From: Clostridioides difficile
GTDB taxonomy: Bacteria > Bacillota > Clostridia > Peptostreptococcales > Peptostreptococcaceae
Length of the DNA: 32,333 bases
Assembly: GCF_001299635.1 (NCBI RefSeq)
Contig: NZ_JRHN01000021.1
Location: forward strand, 1-32,333
Reading direction: 5' to 3'
Shown: piece after piece, positions 7,728-16,467 of the stretch
Layout: every line of letters starts with the position of its first letter
Position numbering within the stretch: position 1 is the first letter of the stretch
Notes under the pieces: generated by a model
What the model was told of the DNA's origin: nothing
The model's database searches: none
Seen by the model: only the letters and a program-made list of their open reading frames with translations
Program-made: the position numbers and the translations under genes

Positions 7728-9335
7728 ATGAAAAAGGAACGACTACATCATGAAGACTTAAAAGAGTATGACTATGATGAAGATGATTATCTCAGTAGAA
7801 AGGTGATTATTAAGGACTTCATAAAAACTATATTGGTTATGATGATTGCTACTGGAATATCAGTAGTTTTTGAAAAGGTAGGTTTTAATGAATCTAATAT
7901 TATATTGGTATACATATTAGGTGTGCTGTTTGCTACAAGTATAACCTATGGGTATTTTTTTGGAATACTTTCTTCAGTAATAGGAGTGCTATCATTTAAC
8001 TTTTTCTTTACACACCCATTATATACTTTTTTAGCTTATAGGAAAGATTATCCTATGACATTTTGTATTATGCTGATGGCAGCCATTATAACAAGTACTC
8101 TAACTTCTAGAATAAAAAGAGAAGTGAGACTTTCTCATAAAAGAGAAAAAATGATAAGATTGCTTTATGAGAACAATAAAACATTACTTAAAGCAAAAAA
8201 TAAGAATCAAATTATTGAGTTTTGTGGGACTAATTTAGTAAACATGTTAAATAGAACTGTTATAGTAACCATTTCAGATGGCGATAATAATTTAGGTAAG
8301 CCAAGTATCTATATTTGTAACAATGATGGGAGTGAGAACATATTCCATTCAGTATTAGAAAAGGAAGCTATAAAAGAAGCTTTTAGGACAGGCGAACCAG
8401 TTGGAATCGGAACAAAATATTGTAAAAAGAGTAGTGCATACTATTTTCCTATAAAAGGTCAAGAATCGAATGTACTTGGTGTTATAGGTATTGCATGTTT
8501 TAAAATAGATATTATTACAGAAAATGAAAAGATATTGTTAGAAGCTGTTTCAACACAGGTTGCATTGGCAATCGATAGAGAAAATTTATTTGAAAAGAAT
8601 AAAAAAGCTAATCTTGAGGCAGAAAGAGAGAGATTAAGAGGCAATTTACTTAGATCAATCTCTCATGATTTAAGAACTCCACTTACAAGCATATTAGGTT
8701 CATCTTCAACAATACTTGAAAATGATGATATGATAGACAAAGAAACTAGAGTAGAATTAGTAAAAAATATATATGAAGATACAAGTTGGCTGACTCATTC
8801 TGTTGAGAACATACTTAGTATGACTAGAATAGATGAAGGCAAATTGGATATTGAAAAACGACCAGAGGTTGTTGATGAAATAATAGCAGAATCTATACTA
8901 AGAGTGAAAAAGTTTGCTAATAATAGGGATATACAAACTAATATTCCAGAAGAAATAATAGTAGTTCATGTAGATGTATTGTTAATAGAACAAGTTTTAG
9001 TAAACTTAATCGATAATGCTATAAGACATACACCTAAAGATTCCAAAATAGAATTAACTGTAAATAAAGAGTCAAATCAAGTTCTATTTGCAGTTTCAGA
9101 TAATGGAAAAGGAATACCAAATGAAGATATTGATAATATCTTTAATAGATTTTATACTAAGAATAAATCTAGAAATCTTGAAAGAAGAGGGATTGGTCTT
9201 GGATTAGAGATATGTAAGTCTATAGTAGAAGCTCATGGAGGAGAAATTATAGCTTTTAATAATTCTTCTGGAGGAGCTACATTTAGATTTAGTATACCTA
9301 TATATGAAGAGGAGGCGAAAGGCGAGTGGAAATAA
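7728..9335 (+). CDS. KdpD-like sensor histidine kinase lacking the N-terminal Kdp domains
   Basis: A 535-aa membrane histidine kinase matching the C-terminal part of KdpD. After an acidic N-terminus come about four membrane segments (DUF4118 module, about 31-127), then a GAF-like domain (about 145-285). The dimerisation/phosphoacceptor domain has ISHDLRTPLTSIL with His313, and the ATPase domain has the N box at 421-431, DNGKGIP at 458-464 and GIGLGLEI at 488-495. Full KdpD is about 900 aa and begins with a KdpD sensor and a Usp domain; both are missing and the start is natural (AAGGAGG 11 nt upstream), so this is a designed short form and not a broken gene. It overlaps the response regulator by 10 nt. 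No kdpFABC potassium pump is near, so potassium sensing should not be assumed. Confidence 0.9.
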   Translation: MKKERLHHEDLKEYDYDEDDYLSRKVIIKDFIKTILVMMIATGISVVFEKVGFNESNIILVYILGVLFATSITYGYFFGILSSVIGVLSFNFFFTHPLYTFLAYRKDYPMTFCIMLMAAIITSTLTSRIKREVRLSHKREKMIRLLYENNKTLLKAKNKNQIIEFCGTNLVNMLNRTVIVTISDGDNNLGKPSIYICNNDGSENIFHSVLEKEAIKEAFRTGEPVGIGTKYCKKSSAYYFPIKGQESNVLGVIGIACFKIDIITENEKILLEAVSTQVALAIDRENLFEKNKKANLEAERERLRGNLLRSISHDLRTPLTSILGSSSTILENDDMIDKETRVELVKNIYEDTSWLTHSVENILSMTRIDEGKLDIEKRPEVVDEIIAESILRVKKFANNRDIQTNIPEEIIVVHVDVLLIEQVLVNLIDNAIRHTPKDSKIELTVNKESNQVLFAVSDNGKGIPNEDIDNIFNRFYTKNKSRNLERRGIGLGLEICKSIVEAHGGEIIAFNNSSGGATFRFSIPIYEEEAKGEWK

Positions 9336-10030
9336 AGCCATTAGTTCTAATTGTAGAAGATGACAAGCCAATTTGTAAATTTATAAAGGTGTCTCTTGAA
9401 ACTCAAAGTTATAGGTGTGTAGAGACTGATAATGGAGGAACCGCCATATCACTTATACATTCTCTTGACCCAGACTTAATAATTTTAGATTTAGGGCTAC
9501 CAGATATTGATGGAATTGAAGTAATAGGACGAGTTAGAGCATGTGCTAAAAATAACAAAATAATTGTTGTTTCAGCAAGAGAACATGAAAGAGATAAAGT
9601 TGAGGCTTTGGATGGAGGAGCTGACGATTATTTGACTAAACCTTTTAGTGTAACAGAACTTTTGGCTAGAGTGCGTGTAGCTCTTAGAAATAAGGCTCAA
9701 CAAGGCAATATAAACAATGATACTCCAAAGGTTTTTGAAGTTAAAAATCTAAAGATAGATTATGAAAATCATACTGTTTTAATTAATGATAAAGAAATAC
9801 ATTTAACTCCAATTGAATATAAGATTATTGAATTAATGTCTAAGTATTCAGGAAGAGTTTTAACTCATAAATTTATAATAGATAAGGTCTGGGGAAATTA
9901 CTATGAAAGTGAAAACCAGTCCCTTAGAGTATTTATGGCAAGTATAAGGAGAAAAATCGAAAAAAACCCTGCTCAACCAGAGTATATTTTGACTGAAGTT
10001 GGAGTAGGCTATCGTATGGCAGATGAATAG
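9326..10030 (+). CDS. KdpE-like (OmpR family) response regulator
   Basis: A 234-aa DNA-binding response regulator. The receiver domain (about 5-118) has the acidic pair D12/D13, the phosphoacceptor D55 in IILDLGLPD, S83 and K105 in DYLTKPF. The C-terminal winged helix (about 130-232) has the OmpR/PhoB pattern with LTPIEYKIIELM and a recognition helix before VGYRM. The start is GTG 9326, with GGAGG 10 nt upstream inside the kinase gene, so the pair is translationally coupled and is surely a cognate system. A KdpE-like regulator with no Kdp operon beside it must act elsewhere, or on its own promoter, whose -10 is covered by a perfect palindrome. A terminator follows at 10108. Confidence 0.92.
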   Translation: MEIKPLVLIVEDDKPICKFIKVSLETQSYRCVETDNGGTAISLIHSLDPDLIILDLGLPDIDGIEVIGRVRACAKNNKIIVVSAREHERDKVEALDGGADDYLTKPFSVTELLARVRVALRNKAQQGNINNDTPKVFEVKNLKIDYENHTVLINDKEIHLTPIEYKIIELMSKYSGRVLTHKFIIDKVWGNYYESENQSLRVFMASIRRKIEKNPAQPEYILTEVGVGYRMADE

Positions 10031-10107
10031 TTATGAAATTAAGATAATATTAATTAGATAAAAATTATCTGCTATTCTAATGAATATGAATATTTTAAAC
10101 AGAATAG

Positions 10108-10190
10108 AAATAGCTATGTATATTTTATAATGAATAGATATAAAATCAATTTATCTAATCTTAAATCTACATAGTTATTTTTGTATTTTA
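10108..10190 (+). terminator. Terminator of the two-component operon
   Basis: AAATAGCTATGTA (10108-10120) pairs with TACATAGTTATTT (10168-10180, one G-U pair). The loop contains a smaller internal hairpin (TAGATA/TTATCTA) and the structure is followed by TTGTATTTT. The long loop makes it less canonical, but its position fits. Confidence 0.6.
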
Positions 10191-10411
10191 AAATATATTT
10201 TTTCATGAAATAATATATGTTTTAAATTGAGGATTAATTTCCTATAGACATTACCTTTTGTAGAAAAATTATCTATATAATACTATAGATGTTTGTATAG
10301 AAGTTCTTTACCATAAATATAGAATGTGAGATAATAAATTAAATAAAAATAGAAAGTAATGAGGATATAATTTTTAGAAAGTATAAAATTGATGGATTAG
10401 GAGCGAAGTTT
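10191..10411 (+). promoter_or_regulatory. Upstream region of the HTH regulator, weak promoter and inverted repeat
   Basis: An AT-rich spacer. A TATAAT (10275-10280) lies within the inverted repeat ATCTAT/ATAGAT (10271-10276 and 10285-10290), a possible autoregulatory site, but no good -35 sits 17 bp upstream. Nothing else is recognisable. Confidence 0.3.
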
Positions 10412-11698
10412 ATGATAGTGGGTATTATAGGCCCTTCAGACTCTGGGTTTAAGATAAAGGATGATTTAAAACAGATAGACAGTGATTTAGAAACTAAAAT
10501 ATATGTAAGAGAAAAAGTGGTAGATACAATAGAAGTTATTTCTAAATGTGAAGATGAATGTGATGCTATTATATTTACAGGATGTGCAGTTTATGAGTTT
10601 ATAAAATCTAAGTATGAGATAAGCAAACCACATTCATTTGTACCAAGAAGTGGTACAAGCATAATGAAGGCATTTTGGGCAATAAAAAGTGAGGATATAA
10701 AGTTAGATAAATTCAGTATAGATGTAGTAGATAGATATGTTGTAGAAGATGCACTTAAAGAATTTGATATAAAAGCTACAAGTGTGTTTTGTAATCCGTT
10801 TTCTTTGGAAGTAGGAGAATCTGAGCTTGTAGAATGGCATATAAAATTATTTGAAGAAAATAAAACAGATATAATGTTAACTGGTTTCGGAGCAGTATAT
10901 AATGAATTAAAAGAAAGAGGTTATCCAGTATTTCGTCTACAAGCTACTATACAATTAATCAAAGAAAGTTATGAGAAAGTAAAGAGTGAATATGCTCTAA
11001 GTAAGGCTAGATTTTCTCAAATTGCTGTTGAAATCTTGAGTATAATAGATTATAAAGAGAAGATAGATAACTATTATTCTGATATGATAAAAAAATCAGA
11101 TATGGATAAGCTTGTAGTAAACTATGTGAGAAGTATTCAAGGTTCCCTATTTTTATTTGGAAGAAATGATTATGTCGTATTTGTTCATAAAGGAGTAGCT
11201 GATAATGAGTATAACTACGATAAGTTATTTAAACTGAAGAGAGATATAAAAGATATGGGATTTTCTCTTAGTATAGGAATTGGTACTGGAGTAACTGCAT
11301 ATCAAGCTGAGAATAATGCACATAAAGCATTAAGACGCTCTATAGATTCAAAAGAAATTGGCATATATTTAGTAGATGAAGATGAAAATATAAGAGGTCC
11401 TTTAGCCTCAGAAAATGAATTAAATTATTCTTTAATGTTGTCTGATGAAAAAGTAATAGATATATCTAAAAAGACTGGAATGAGTTGTGAATCAGTTGCA
11501 AAAATTATTGCTATAAGTGAGAATAGGCAAAGTAAGATTTATGATTCAAAAGAATTAGCAGAATATTTAAATGTAAGTGAAAGAAGTGCAAGGCGTATAT
11601 TAAATAAAATAGTGAGTGCAGACCTAGGTAGGATATGTGCAAAAGAAACTAGCATTGGTGGAGGAAGACCTAAAAATATTACTGAAATATTATTTTAA
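10412..11698 (+). CDS. HTH regulator with degenerate GGDEF-like domain
   Basis: A 428-aa protein with three visible parts. The N-terminal alpha/beta region (about 1-195) begins MIVGIIGPSDSG and contains IIFTGCAVYEF, resembling a ligand-binding sensor fold. The middle part (about 200-335) looks like a nucleotide-cyclase/GGDEF fold: LFLFGRNDYVVFVHKG stands where GGDEF would be, and SIGIGTGVTAYQAENNAHKAL matches the second half of the GGDEF family, but the catalytic acidic signature is absent, so cyclase activity is unlikely. The C-terminus (about 345-428) carries two helix-turn-helix-like segments, the second being SKELAEYLNVSERSARRIL. AGGAG lies 8 nt before ATG. It converges on the AbgT/peptidase operon and is the best candidate to control it, an inference from position and from this regulator type often sitting beside such operons. 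Confidence 0.75.
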   Translation: MIVGIIGPSDSGFKIKDDLKQIDSDLETKIYVREKVVDTIEVISKCEDECDAIIFTGCAVYEFIKSKYEISKPHSFVPRSGTSIMKAFWAIKSEDIKLDKFSIDVVDRYVVEDALKEFDIKATSVFCNPFSLEVGESELVEWHIKLFEENKTDIMLTGFGAVYNELKERGYPVFRLQATIQLIKESYEKVKSEYALSKARFSQIAVEILSIIDYKEKIDNYYSDMIKKSDMDKLVVNYVRSIQGSLFLFGRNDYVVFVHKGVADNEYNYDKLFKLKRDIKDMGFSLSIGIGTGVTAYQAENNAHKALRRSIDSKEIGIYLVDEDENIRGPLASENELNYSLMLSDEKVIDISKKTGMSCESVAKIIAISENRQSKIYDSKELAEYLNVSERSARRILNKIVSADLGRICAKETSIGGGRPKNITEILF

Positions 11699-11738
11699 AA
11701 AACTGCATCAACTACTGCAATAAATTATTATATAAAAT

Positions 11739-11806
11739 ACTAAAACCTATGTAAAACAAGCTTTTAAGATATAACTTATAAAGTTGAAAATACATAGGTT
11801 TTTAGT
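11739..11806. terminator. Bidirectional terminator between convergent genes
   Basis: ACTAAAACCTATGTA (11739-11753) pairs with TACATAGGTTTTTAGT (11791-11806, one extra T) across a 37-nt loop. T-rich sequence follows on both strands (TTTTATAATTTT on plus, ATTTTATAT on minus), so it can end both the regulator transcript and the peptidase transcript. Confidence 0.75.
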
Positions 11807-11836
11807 TTTATAATTTTAAGATATCTGTTGTAATAT

Positions 11837-12943
11837 TTATAATTTAATCATATGATAAACTATTTTAGCAGTATCATACAATTCATCTATATTTACGTAT
11901 TCATTAACTGTGTGAACATCATACATACCTAGACTCAATATAGCACAGTTGTATCCAAGATTAGCTAATATATTTGCATCACTTCCACCACCAATTACCA
12001 TTGGATTTGGAACAACACCAACTTGTCTTATTGCTTCTTCACTCAATTTGAATACATGACTATCTCTACTAAGTTCAAAACTAGGATAAGACATATTATG
12101 CTCAAAAGTATAAGTAGTATTAAATTTAGATGCAGCATCTTTGCAACACTTCTCCATATGATTAAGTTCATATTCTAAAGTTTCAGGTATATGAGACCTA
12201 ATTTCAGCAGTCAATGTAACCTTGTCAGTTACTATATTTGTAGCTCCACCACCTTCTATCTTACCTATGTTTGAAGTAGTTAATGAATCTATTCTGCCTA
12301 TATGCATATTACTTATTGCATGAGAAGCTACCAATATAGCATTTATGCCTTTTTCAGGCTCTATACCAGCATGTGCTTTCTTACCATAAAAAGAGATTTT
12401 TATAGATTGCTGAGCAGGAGCTTTATATGCTATCGAACCAATAGCTCCACCAGAATCTAAAATCACCATATCTTTACAAGGTAAGTTGTCAGGATTAAAG
12501 TTTTTAACACCATGCATACCAGCTTCCTCACAGATTGTAAAACAAAGATAAATATCTCTATGTGGGATTTTTTCTGTAATAACATGTTCTAATGCTTCAA
12601 GTATAGCAGCTATTCCAGCCTTATCATCTGCACCAAGTGTAGTAGTACCATCACTTCTAACTATGTTACCATCTAGTACAGGCTTTACACCTAAACAAGG
12701 TTGAACTTGGTCCATATGTGCACATAAACAAAGAGGTCTACTTCCTTCTTCACCTTTTATATAGGCAATAACATTTCCTGTATTACCACCATATTTTTCA
12801 CCAGCATCATCTATAATGGCATCTATATTTCTTTCTTTTAAGTAGTTTACAAGCCATTTAGACATTTCTAATTCTTGATTAGATGGACTATCAATTTTAA
12901 CCATATCCATAAAATTATTTATAAGTCTATTTTTATCTAACAT
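11837..12943 (-). CDS. M20 family metallopeptidase, PepT-like
   Basis: A 368-aa zinc peptidase of the M20 family, closest in pattern to tripeptidase T/YqjE proteins. The di-zinc site is complete: H76 and D78 in CAHMDQV, the bridging D106 in LGADDKAG, the catalytic E139 and ligand E140 in ICEEAGMHG, D163 in ILDSGG, and H344 in MYDVHTVNE. H191 in KKAHAGIEP is the usual dimer-interface histidine. AAGGAG lies 8 nt before the start. It is cytoplasmic (no signal peptide) and follows the AbgT transporter by 33 nt on the same strand. That suggests it hydrolyses what AbgT brings in, for instance a p-aminobenzoyl-glutamate-like amide or a small peptide. PepT-like proteins with AbgT partners are known by context only. 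Confidence 0.87.
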   Translation of the reverse strand: MLDKNRLINNFMDMVKIDSPSNQELEMSKWLVNYLKERNIDAIIDDAGEKYGGNTGNVIAYIKGEEGSRPLCLCAHMDQVQPCLGVKPVLDGNIVRSDGTTTLGADDKAGIAAILEALEHVITEKIPHRDIYLCFTICEEAGMHGVKNFNPDNLPCKDMVILDSGGAIGSIAYKAPAQQSIKISFYGKKAHAGIEPEKGINAILVASHAISNMHIGRIDSLTTSNIGKIEGGGATNIVTDKVTLTAEIRSHIPETLEYELNHMEKCCKDAASKFNTTYTFEHNMSYPSFELSRDSHVFKLSEEAIRQVGVVPNPMVIGGGSDANILANLGYNCAILSLGMYDVHTVNEYVNIDELYDTAKIVYHMIKL

Positions 12944-12976
12944 AAATTTTTCTCCTTTTAGAAAGATTTAATTAAA

Positions 12977-14518
12977 TTACATACTATATGAAGGTAGTAT
13001 TCCAGGTCCTAATGGAATATTAAATACCATAAATAATATCAATAATATAGTCCATACTATTAAGAATGAGATTGAGTATGGTAACATGTTAGCTATTACA
13101 GTACCCATACCAGCATCTTTATCATATTTTCTCGTAAATGCTAATATAATAGGGAAGTATGGGAATAATGGACTAAGTGGATTTGTTATACAATCACCTA
13201 TACGATAAGCCATTTGAGTAAGCGCTGGATTGTATCCAACCATCATAAACATTGGTACAAATATAGGTGCAAGGATAGCCCATTTTGCAGATGCACTACC
13301 TATAAATAAATTTATAAAACAAGATAAGATAATAAATCCTATCAATAATAAAGGTCCATTTATTCCTGCTGATTTTAAAAATTCTCCACCTTTTACAGCT
13401 AGTATTAAACCTAAATTACTATTTGTAAACAACTGTAAAAATTGTGAAGCTGCAAATGCTAGTATTATATATCCACCCATATCACTCATTGCACCAGCCA
13501 TTATAGAGACAACATCCTTGTCCTTTTTTATCTTACCTATAGTTTTTCCATATACAACACCAGGTATAAAAAATGCTAATGCTATTATAGGTACCATACC
13601 TTTCATAAGAGGAGCATTGTTTGATAGTAAGTCTCCTGTTTCTGGGTCAGCTAAGAATGGTTTTTTACCAATTACACTAAGAGCTATTATGATTGCTGCA
13701 TATATTAATATACTTATACCAGCCCTTTTAAGACCTTTTTTTTCTGCATCATTAAGACTACCATCAACATCTAATTCTGCATTTCCTTCATACTTACCAA
13801 ATCTAGGCGCTACAATCTTTTCCGTTACCCATGTTGCTAACAGTATTAAAACAAAAGTTGATGCTATCATAAAGAATAAGTTCATTGTTGCATTAGCTTG
13901 AAATCCAGAGTCAATCATTTGGGCTGCTGGAACTGTAAAGCTTGCAGCAAGTATATCATTGACACTTATCATAATATTTGCAGCAAATCCTAGACAGACT
14001 GCGGCATACCCAGAAAATAAACCTATAAGAGGATGTCTACCAACACCAAGGTATACAAGTGCAGCTAGTGGTGGAAATAGTATTGTACCTGCATCTGATG
14101 CAATATTGGCAAGCATACCTATAGTCATTACAACAAGAGTTACTTTTGTTTCAGGAATCTTGCTTACTGATGCTTTGATTGTTGCTGTCATAAGTCCAGT
14201 TTTATCACATACACCAGCACCTATCATAGTTACTAAAACTAGTCCTAAAGGAGCAAATCCTTGAAAATTACTAACTATATTTCCTAGAAGAATTTGAAGC
14301 TGTTCTACAGTCAATAGATTTACAGCTTTTATGGTTTCTCCTGTACCAGGATGAACTACTGATATACCCATAGAGCCAACTATACTAGATAGTATAAGTA
14401 AAAGTACACATAGTCCTAAAAATATTGTAACTGGGTCTGGTAGTTTATTACCAACAGTTTCTATCCTGTTTAATGTTCTGTCAAAAAAATTTTTCTTCTT
14501 AACTACGTTATCATTCAT
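12977..14518 (-). CDS. abgT: AbgT family transporter (p-aminobenzoyl-glutamate type)
   Basis: A 513-aa inner-membrane protein with about eleven to thirteen hydrophobic segments, of AbgT-family length. Recognisable family parts include NKLPDPVTIFLGLCVLL near 24-40, GFAPLGLVLVTMIGAGVCDKTGL near 87-109, SDAGTILFPPLAALVY near 141-156 and SASAKWAILAPIFVPMFM near 408-425. E. coli AbgT imports p-aminobenzoyl-glutamate, a folate breakdown product; other members have been reported to export sulfonamides. The start has GGGAGGG 6-7 nt upstream. It is first in an operon with the M20 peptidase, with a good promoter at 14619-14647 giving a 90-nt leader. The convergent regulator at 10412 may control it. Confidence 0.88.
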   Translation of the reverse strand: MNDNVVKKKNFFDRTLNRIETVGNKLPDPVTIFLGLCVLLLILSSIVGSMGISVVHPGTGETIKAVNLLTVEQLQILLGNIVSNFQGFAPLGLVLVTMIGAGVCDKTGLMTATIKASVSKIPETKVTLVVMTIGMLANIASDAGTILFPPLAALVYLGVGRHPLIGLFSGYAAVCLGFAANIMISVNDILAASFTVPAAQMIDSGFQANATMNLFFMIASTFVLILLATWVTEKIVAPRFGKYEGNAELDVDGSLNDAEKKGLKRAGISILIYAAIIIALSVIGKKPFLADPETGDLLSNNAPLMKGMVPIIALAFFIPGVVYGKTIGKIKKDKDVVSIMAGAMSDMGGYIILAFAASQFLQLFTNSNLGLILAVKGGEFLKSAGINGPLLLIGFIILSCFINLFIGSASAKWAILAPIFVPMFMMVGYNPALTQMAYRIGDCITNPLSPLFPYFPIILAFTRKYDKDAGMGTVIANMLPYSISFLIVWTILLILFMVFNIPLGPGILPSYSM

Positions 14519-14548
14519 AATATCCCTCCCTAATAATTAAAAAATAAG

Positions 14549-14607
14549 TATTGTGGTCAAATTTATAATTAAAATTATGATTGTCGATTTAAGACGTGTC
14601 CACAATA
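14549..14607. repeat. Inverted repeat in the AbgT leader
   Basis: TATTGTGG (14549-14556) is the exact reverse complement of CCACAATA (14600-14607). One arm starts about 4 nt after the predicted transcript start of the AbgT operon, so the repeat is in the 5' leader and can be a two-site operator or the base of an RNA stem. Confidence 0.45.
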
Positions 14608-14618
14608 TGTCCTAAAAA

Positions 14619-14647
14619 AGTATAAAATAAACTTTTAACTATGTCAA
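14619..14647 (-). promoter_or_regulatory. Sigma-A promoter of the AbgT/peptidase operon
   Basis: On the minus strand, consensus TTGACA (14647-14642), a spacer of exactly 17 bp and TATACT (14624-14619). The start point is near 14611, about 93 nt before the AbgT start codon. Confidence 0.75.
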
Positions 14648-15321
14648 TGTAATTTTCTGAATTTTCTGTATGAGTAGTGTTAATTAAATATGATTTAAGT
14701 AAATTAATGACGAATTATATCTAATGTATTTGAATAACATATACACTTTAAATTTAATTTTAAAATAAAATTTTAGAAAAAGCTAGTGGAAGATTAAGTT
14801 ATTAAAGTAATAATCTAATAAAATGTTAAGCTTTTAGAATGCTTAGAGTGTAGATTTGATTCAAAATCGAAAAGAAAAAATCAATTATTAGTTTTTTATA
14901 ATATATATATAATATAAAAATTATCTATACCGATAATTTATGTAAATTAGTAATATAAATTTCTAGAGATGTATGTATATCTTTCTAGAGTGGTGCTTTT
15001 TAATGACTTTTATATATTGAAATGATATAATATATCCGAGTAATAAGTAAAGGAATATTAAATTAAAATTAAGATATTTGTAGGTTTATCTAAAATATAT
15101 GTTAAAATTAGCATCTTTTTATAGAAAGTCTAATGGGAATATAAACCATTTATAATTATAAATTCTTAGAGAAATCCTTTAAACTATAAAAAATACTGTA
15201 GTTAAATCACTTTTTAAATTAATCAGAAATAGAAGATTTCATTTATAAGAGTATTGTATTTGTACTATAGAAGTATTAAATGATTCATAAGCGAGTATAG
15301 GTGATGCATAAGGAGGATATG
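14648..15321. other. Long AT-rich region before the diguanylate cyclase
   Basis: About 670 bp with no convincing gene. It has scattered AT-rich repeats (an alternating TA run near 14900-14910) and the short repeat TTTCTAGAG at 14991-14999 near a similar TTTCTAGAGA at 14959-14968. I found no clear promoter for the cyclase and no c-di-GMP riboswitch core (GEMM-type CGCACAGGGCAAACC). Part of it may be the decayed remains of a lost gene. Confidence 0.35.
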
Positions 15322-16383
15322 ATGCTAGAGACACTATTAAGAAATTTTAGAGCAAAGAAGATGGATTTGTATCAGTCTGAAATTAGAATTAGAAATTACC
15401 ATAGTTTGAATGGCCTATCACTAGTAGGGCTTACTATTTCAACTATGGTTCTTATATTTGGATTGACTTTATCAGAAGTAGTTACTTTTAATACAGAATT
15501 TTTTCTTATATTTGGATATTTTCTTATTCTTCATATCCTTTGTAAATTTTATTTAAAAGAACACACTAAATATATAACATGTATTTTTTATGGAGTATTA
15601 ACGCCAGTTATGATAATGGGTATTTTAATGGGAACTTTTTTAGATAAAACAGAACCTTCAATTACAATCATGGTATTCATATGTGTACTTCCTCTATTCA
15701 TATTAGATAAACCTTGGAGAATCATTCTTTATATAACAATAATTTCTATAGTTTATGGTATCTGTTGTTTTATAGCAAAGGATATAGATATGTTTATGGC
15801 AGACCTAGTCGATTTAGTTACATTTTATTTTTTATCTGTTGGTGTTAATTTCTTTATTTTAAATGACCGTATTGAAAGTGTAGAAAACTATATTAAGTAT
15901 CGAGAAAAATCGGAAATTGATTTATTGACAGGTATATATAATCGAGGTTCTGGAGTCGAGATGATTGAAAAACTCATGTCTAAACAAAAATATGGTGCTT
16001 TTATTCTTATTGATATAGATGATTTTAAGTATATTAATGATTCTTATGGTCATATAGTAGGAGATTATTATCTAAAAGCTGTAGCTGAAAATATAAGAAA
16101 TGTGTTTTATGATAGTATTGCATTAAGATTAGGTGGTGATGAGTTTGCTATCTATTCTGTAGAATTAACTGATGAAGAGAAGTGTAGGATACGATTTGAA
16201 AAATTATTTGAAGTATTAAATGATATGGAAGATTTATCAAGGGATAACTATGTATTTCATATCAGTTTAGGATGCTCTATTTGTGATGAAAATATTATCA
16301 ATTTTGAAGAGTTGTATAGTAAAGCAGACGAAGCCCTTTATTCAGCAAAGGAAGCTGGAAAAGGATGCTATCGTATAAATTAG
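15322..16383 (+). CDS. Membrane-bound diguanylate cyclase (GGDEF)
   Basis: A 353-aa protein that should make cyclic di-GMP from two GTP. The N-terminal half has six hydrophobic segments (about 30-50, 61-77, 84-103, 114-129, 132-152, 163-181), a MASE-like sensor of unknown ligand. The GGDEF domain begins at DLLTGIYNR (200-208), has the metal-binding DIDDFKYIND (231-240) and intact GGDEF at 271-275. The residues before it (FYDS) do not form the RxxD inhibitory site, so product inhibition is probably absent. I start at ATG 15322, 5 nt after GGAGG; upstream in-frame GTG/ATG codons at 15301-15306 would place that Shine-Dalgarno site inside the gene. No EAL or HD-GYP phosphodiesterase is adjacent, and the gene stands alone. 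Confidence 0.9.
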   Translation: MLETLLRNFRAKKMDLYQSEIRIRNYHSLNGLSLVGLTISTMVLIFGLTLSEVVTFNTEFFLIFGYFLILHILCKFYLKEHTKYITCIFYGVLTPVMIMGILMGTFLDKTEPSITIMVFICVLPLFILDKPWRIILYITIISIVYGICCFIAKDIDMFMADLVDLVTFYFLSVGVNFFILNDRIESVENYIKYREKSEIDLLTGIYNRGSGVEMIEKLMSKQKYGAFILIDIDDFKYINDSYGHIVGDYYLKAVAENIRNVFYDSIALRLGGDEFAIYSVELTDEEKCRIRFEKLFEVLNDMEDLSRDNYVFHISLGCSICDENIINFEELYSKADEALYSAKEAGKGCYRIN

Positions 16384-16467
16384 TTAGATTCTACTATATT
16401 CTATTCAAAGTGTGGAGAATATTTAAAAAATAATAAATCAGTTTTAAAGGAATTTGTTTTGTACTTT

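Noticed and set aside
10055-10105. Antiterminator or riboswitch between the response regulator and its terminator
   Set aside because: The small stems (AGATAAAAATTATCT and CTATTCT/AGAATAG) are within what AT-rich sequence gives by chance and follow the stop codon, where they have no obvious role.
13230-13901. Long plus-strand open frame opposite the AbgT gene
   Set aside because: It is antisense to a clear AbgT protein, has a proline/isoleucine/asparagine-rich composition typical of reverse-frame translations, and has no ribosome-binding site.
14648-15321. c-di-GMP class I riboswitch before the diguanylate cyclase
   Set aside because: The conserved core sequences and the GNRA tetraloop/receptor pattern are not present on either strand.
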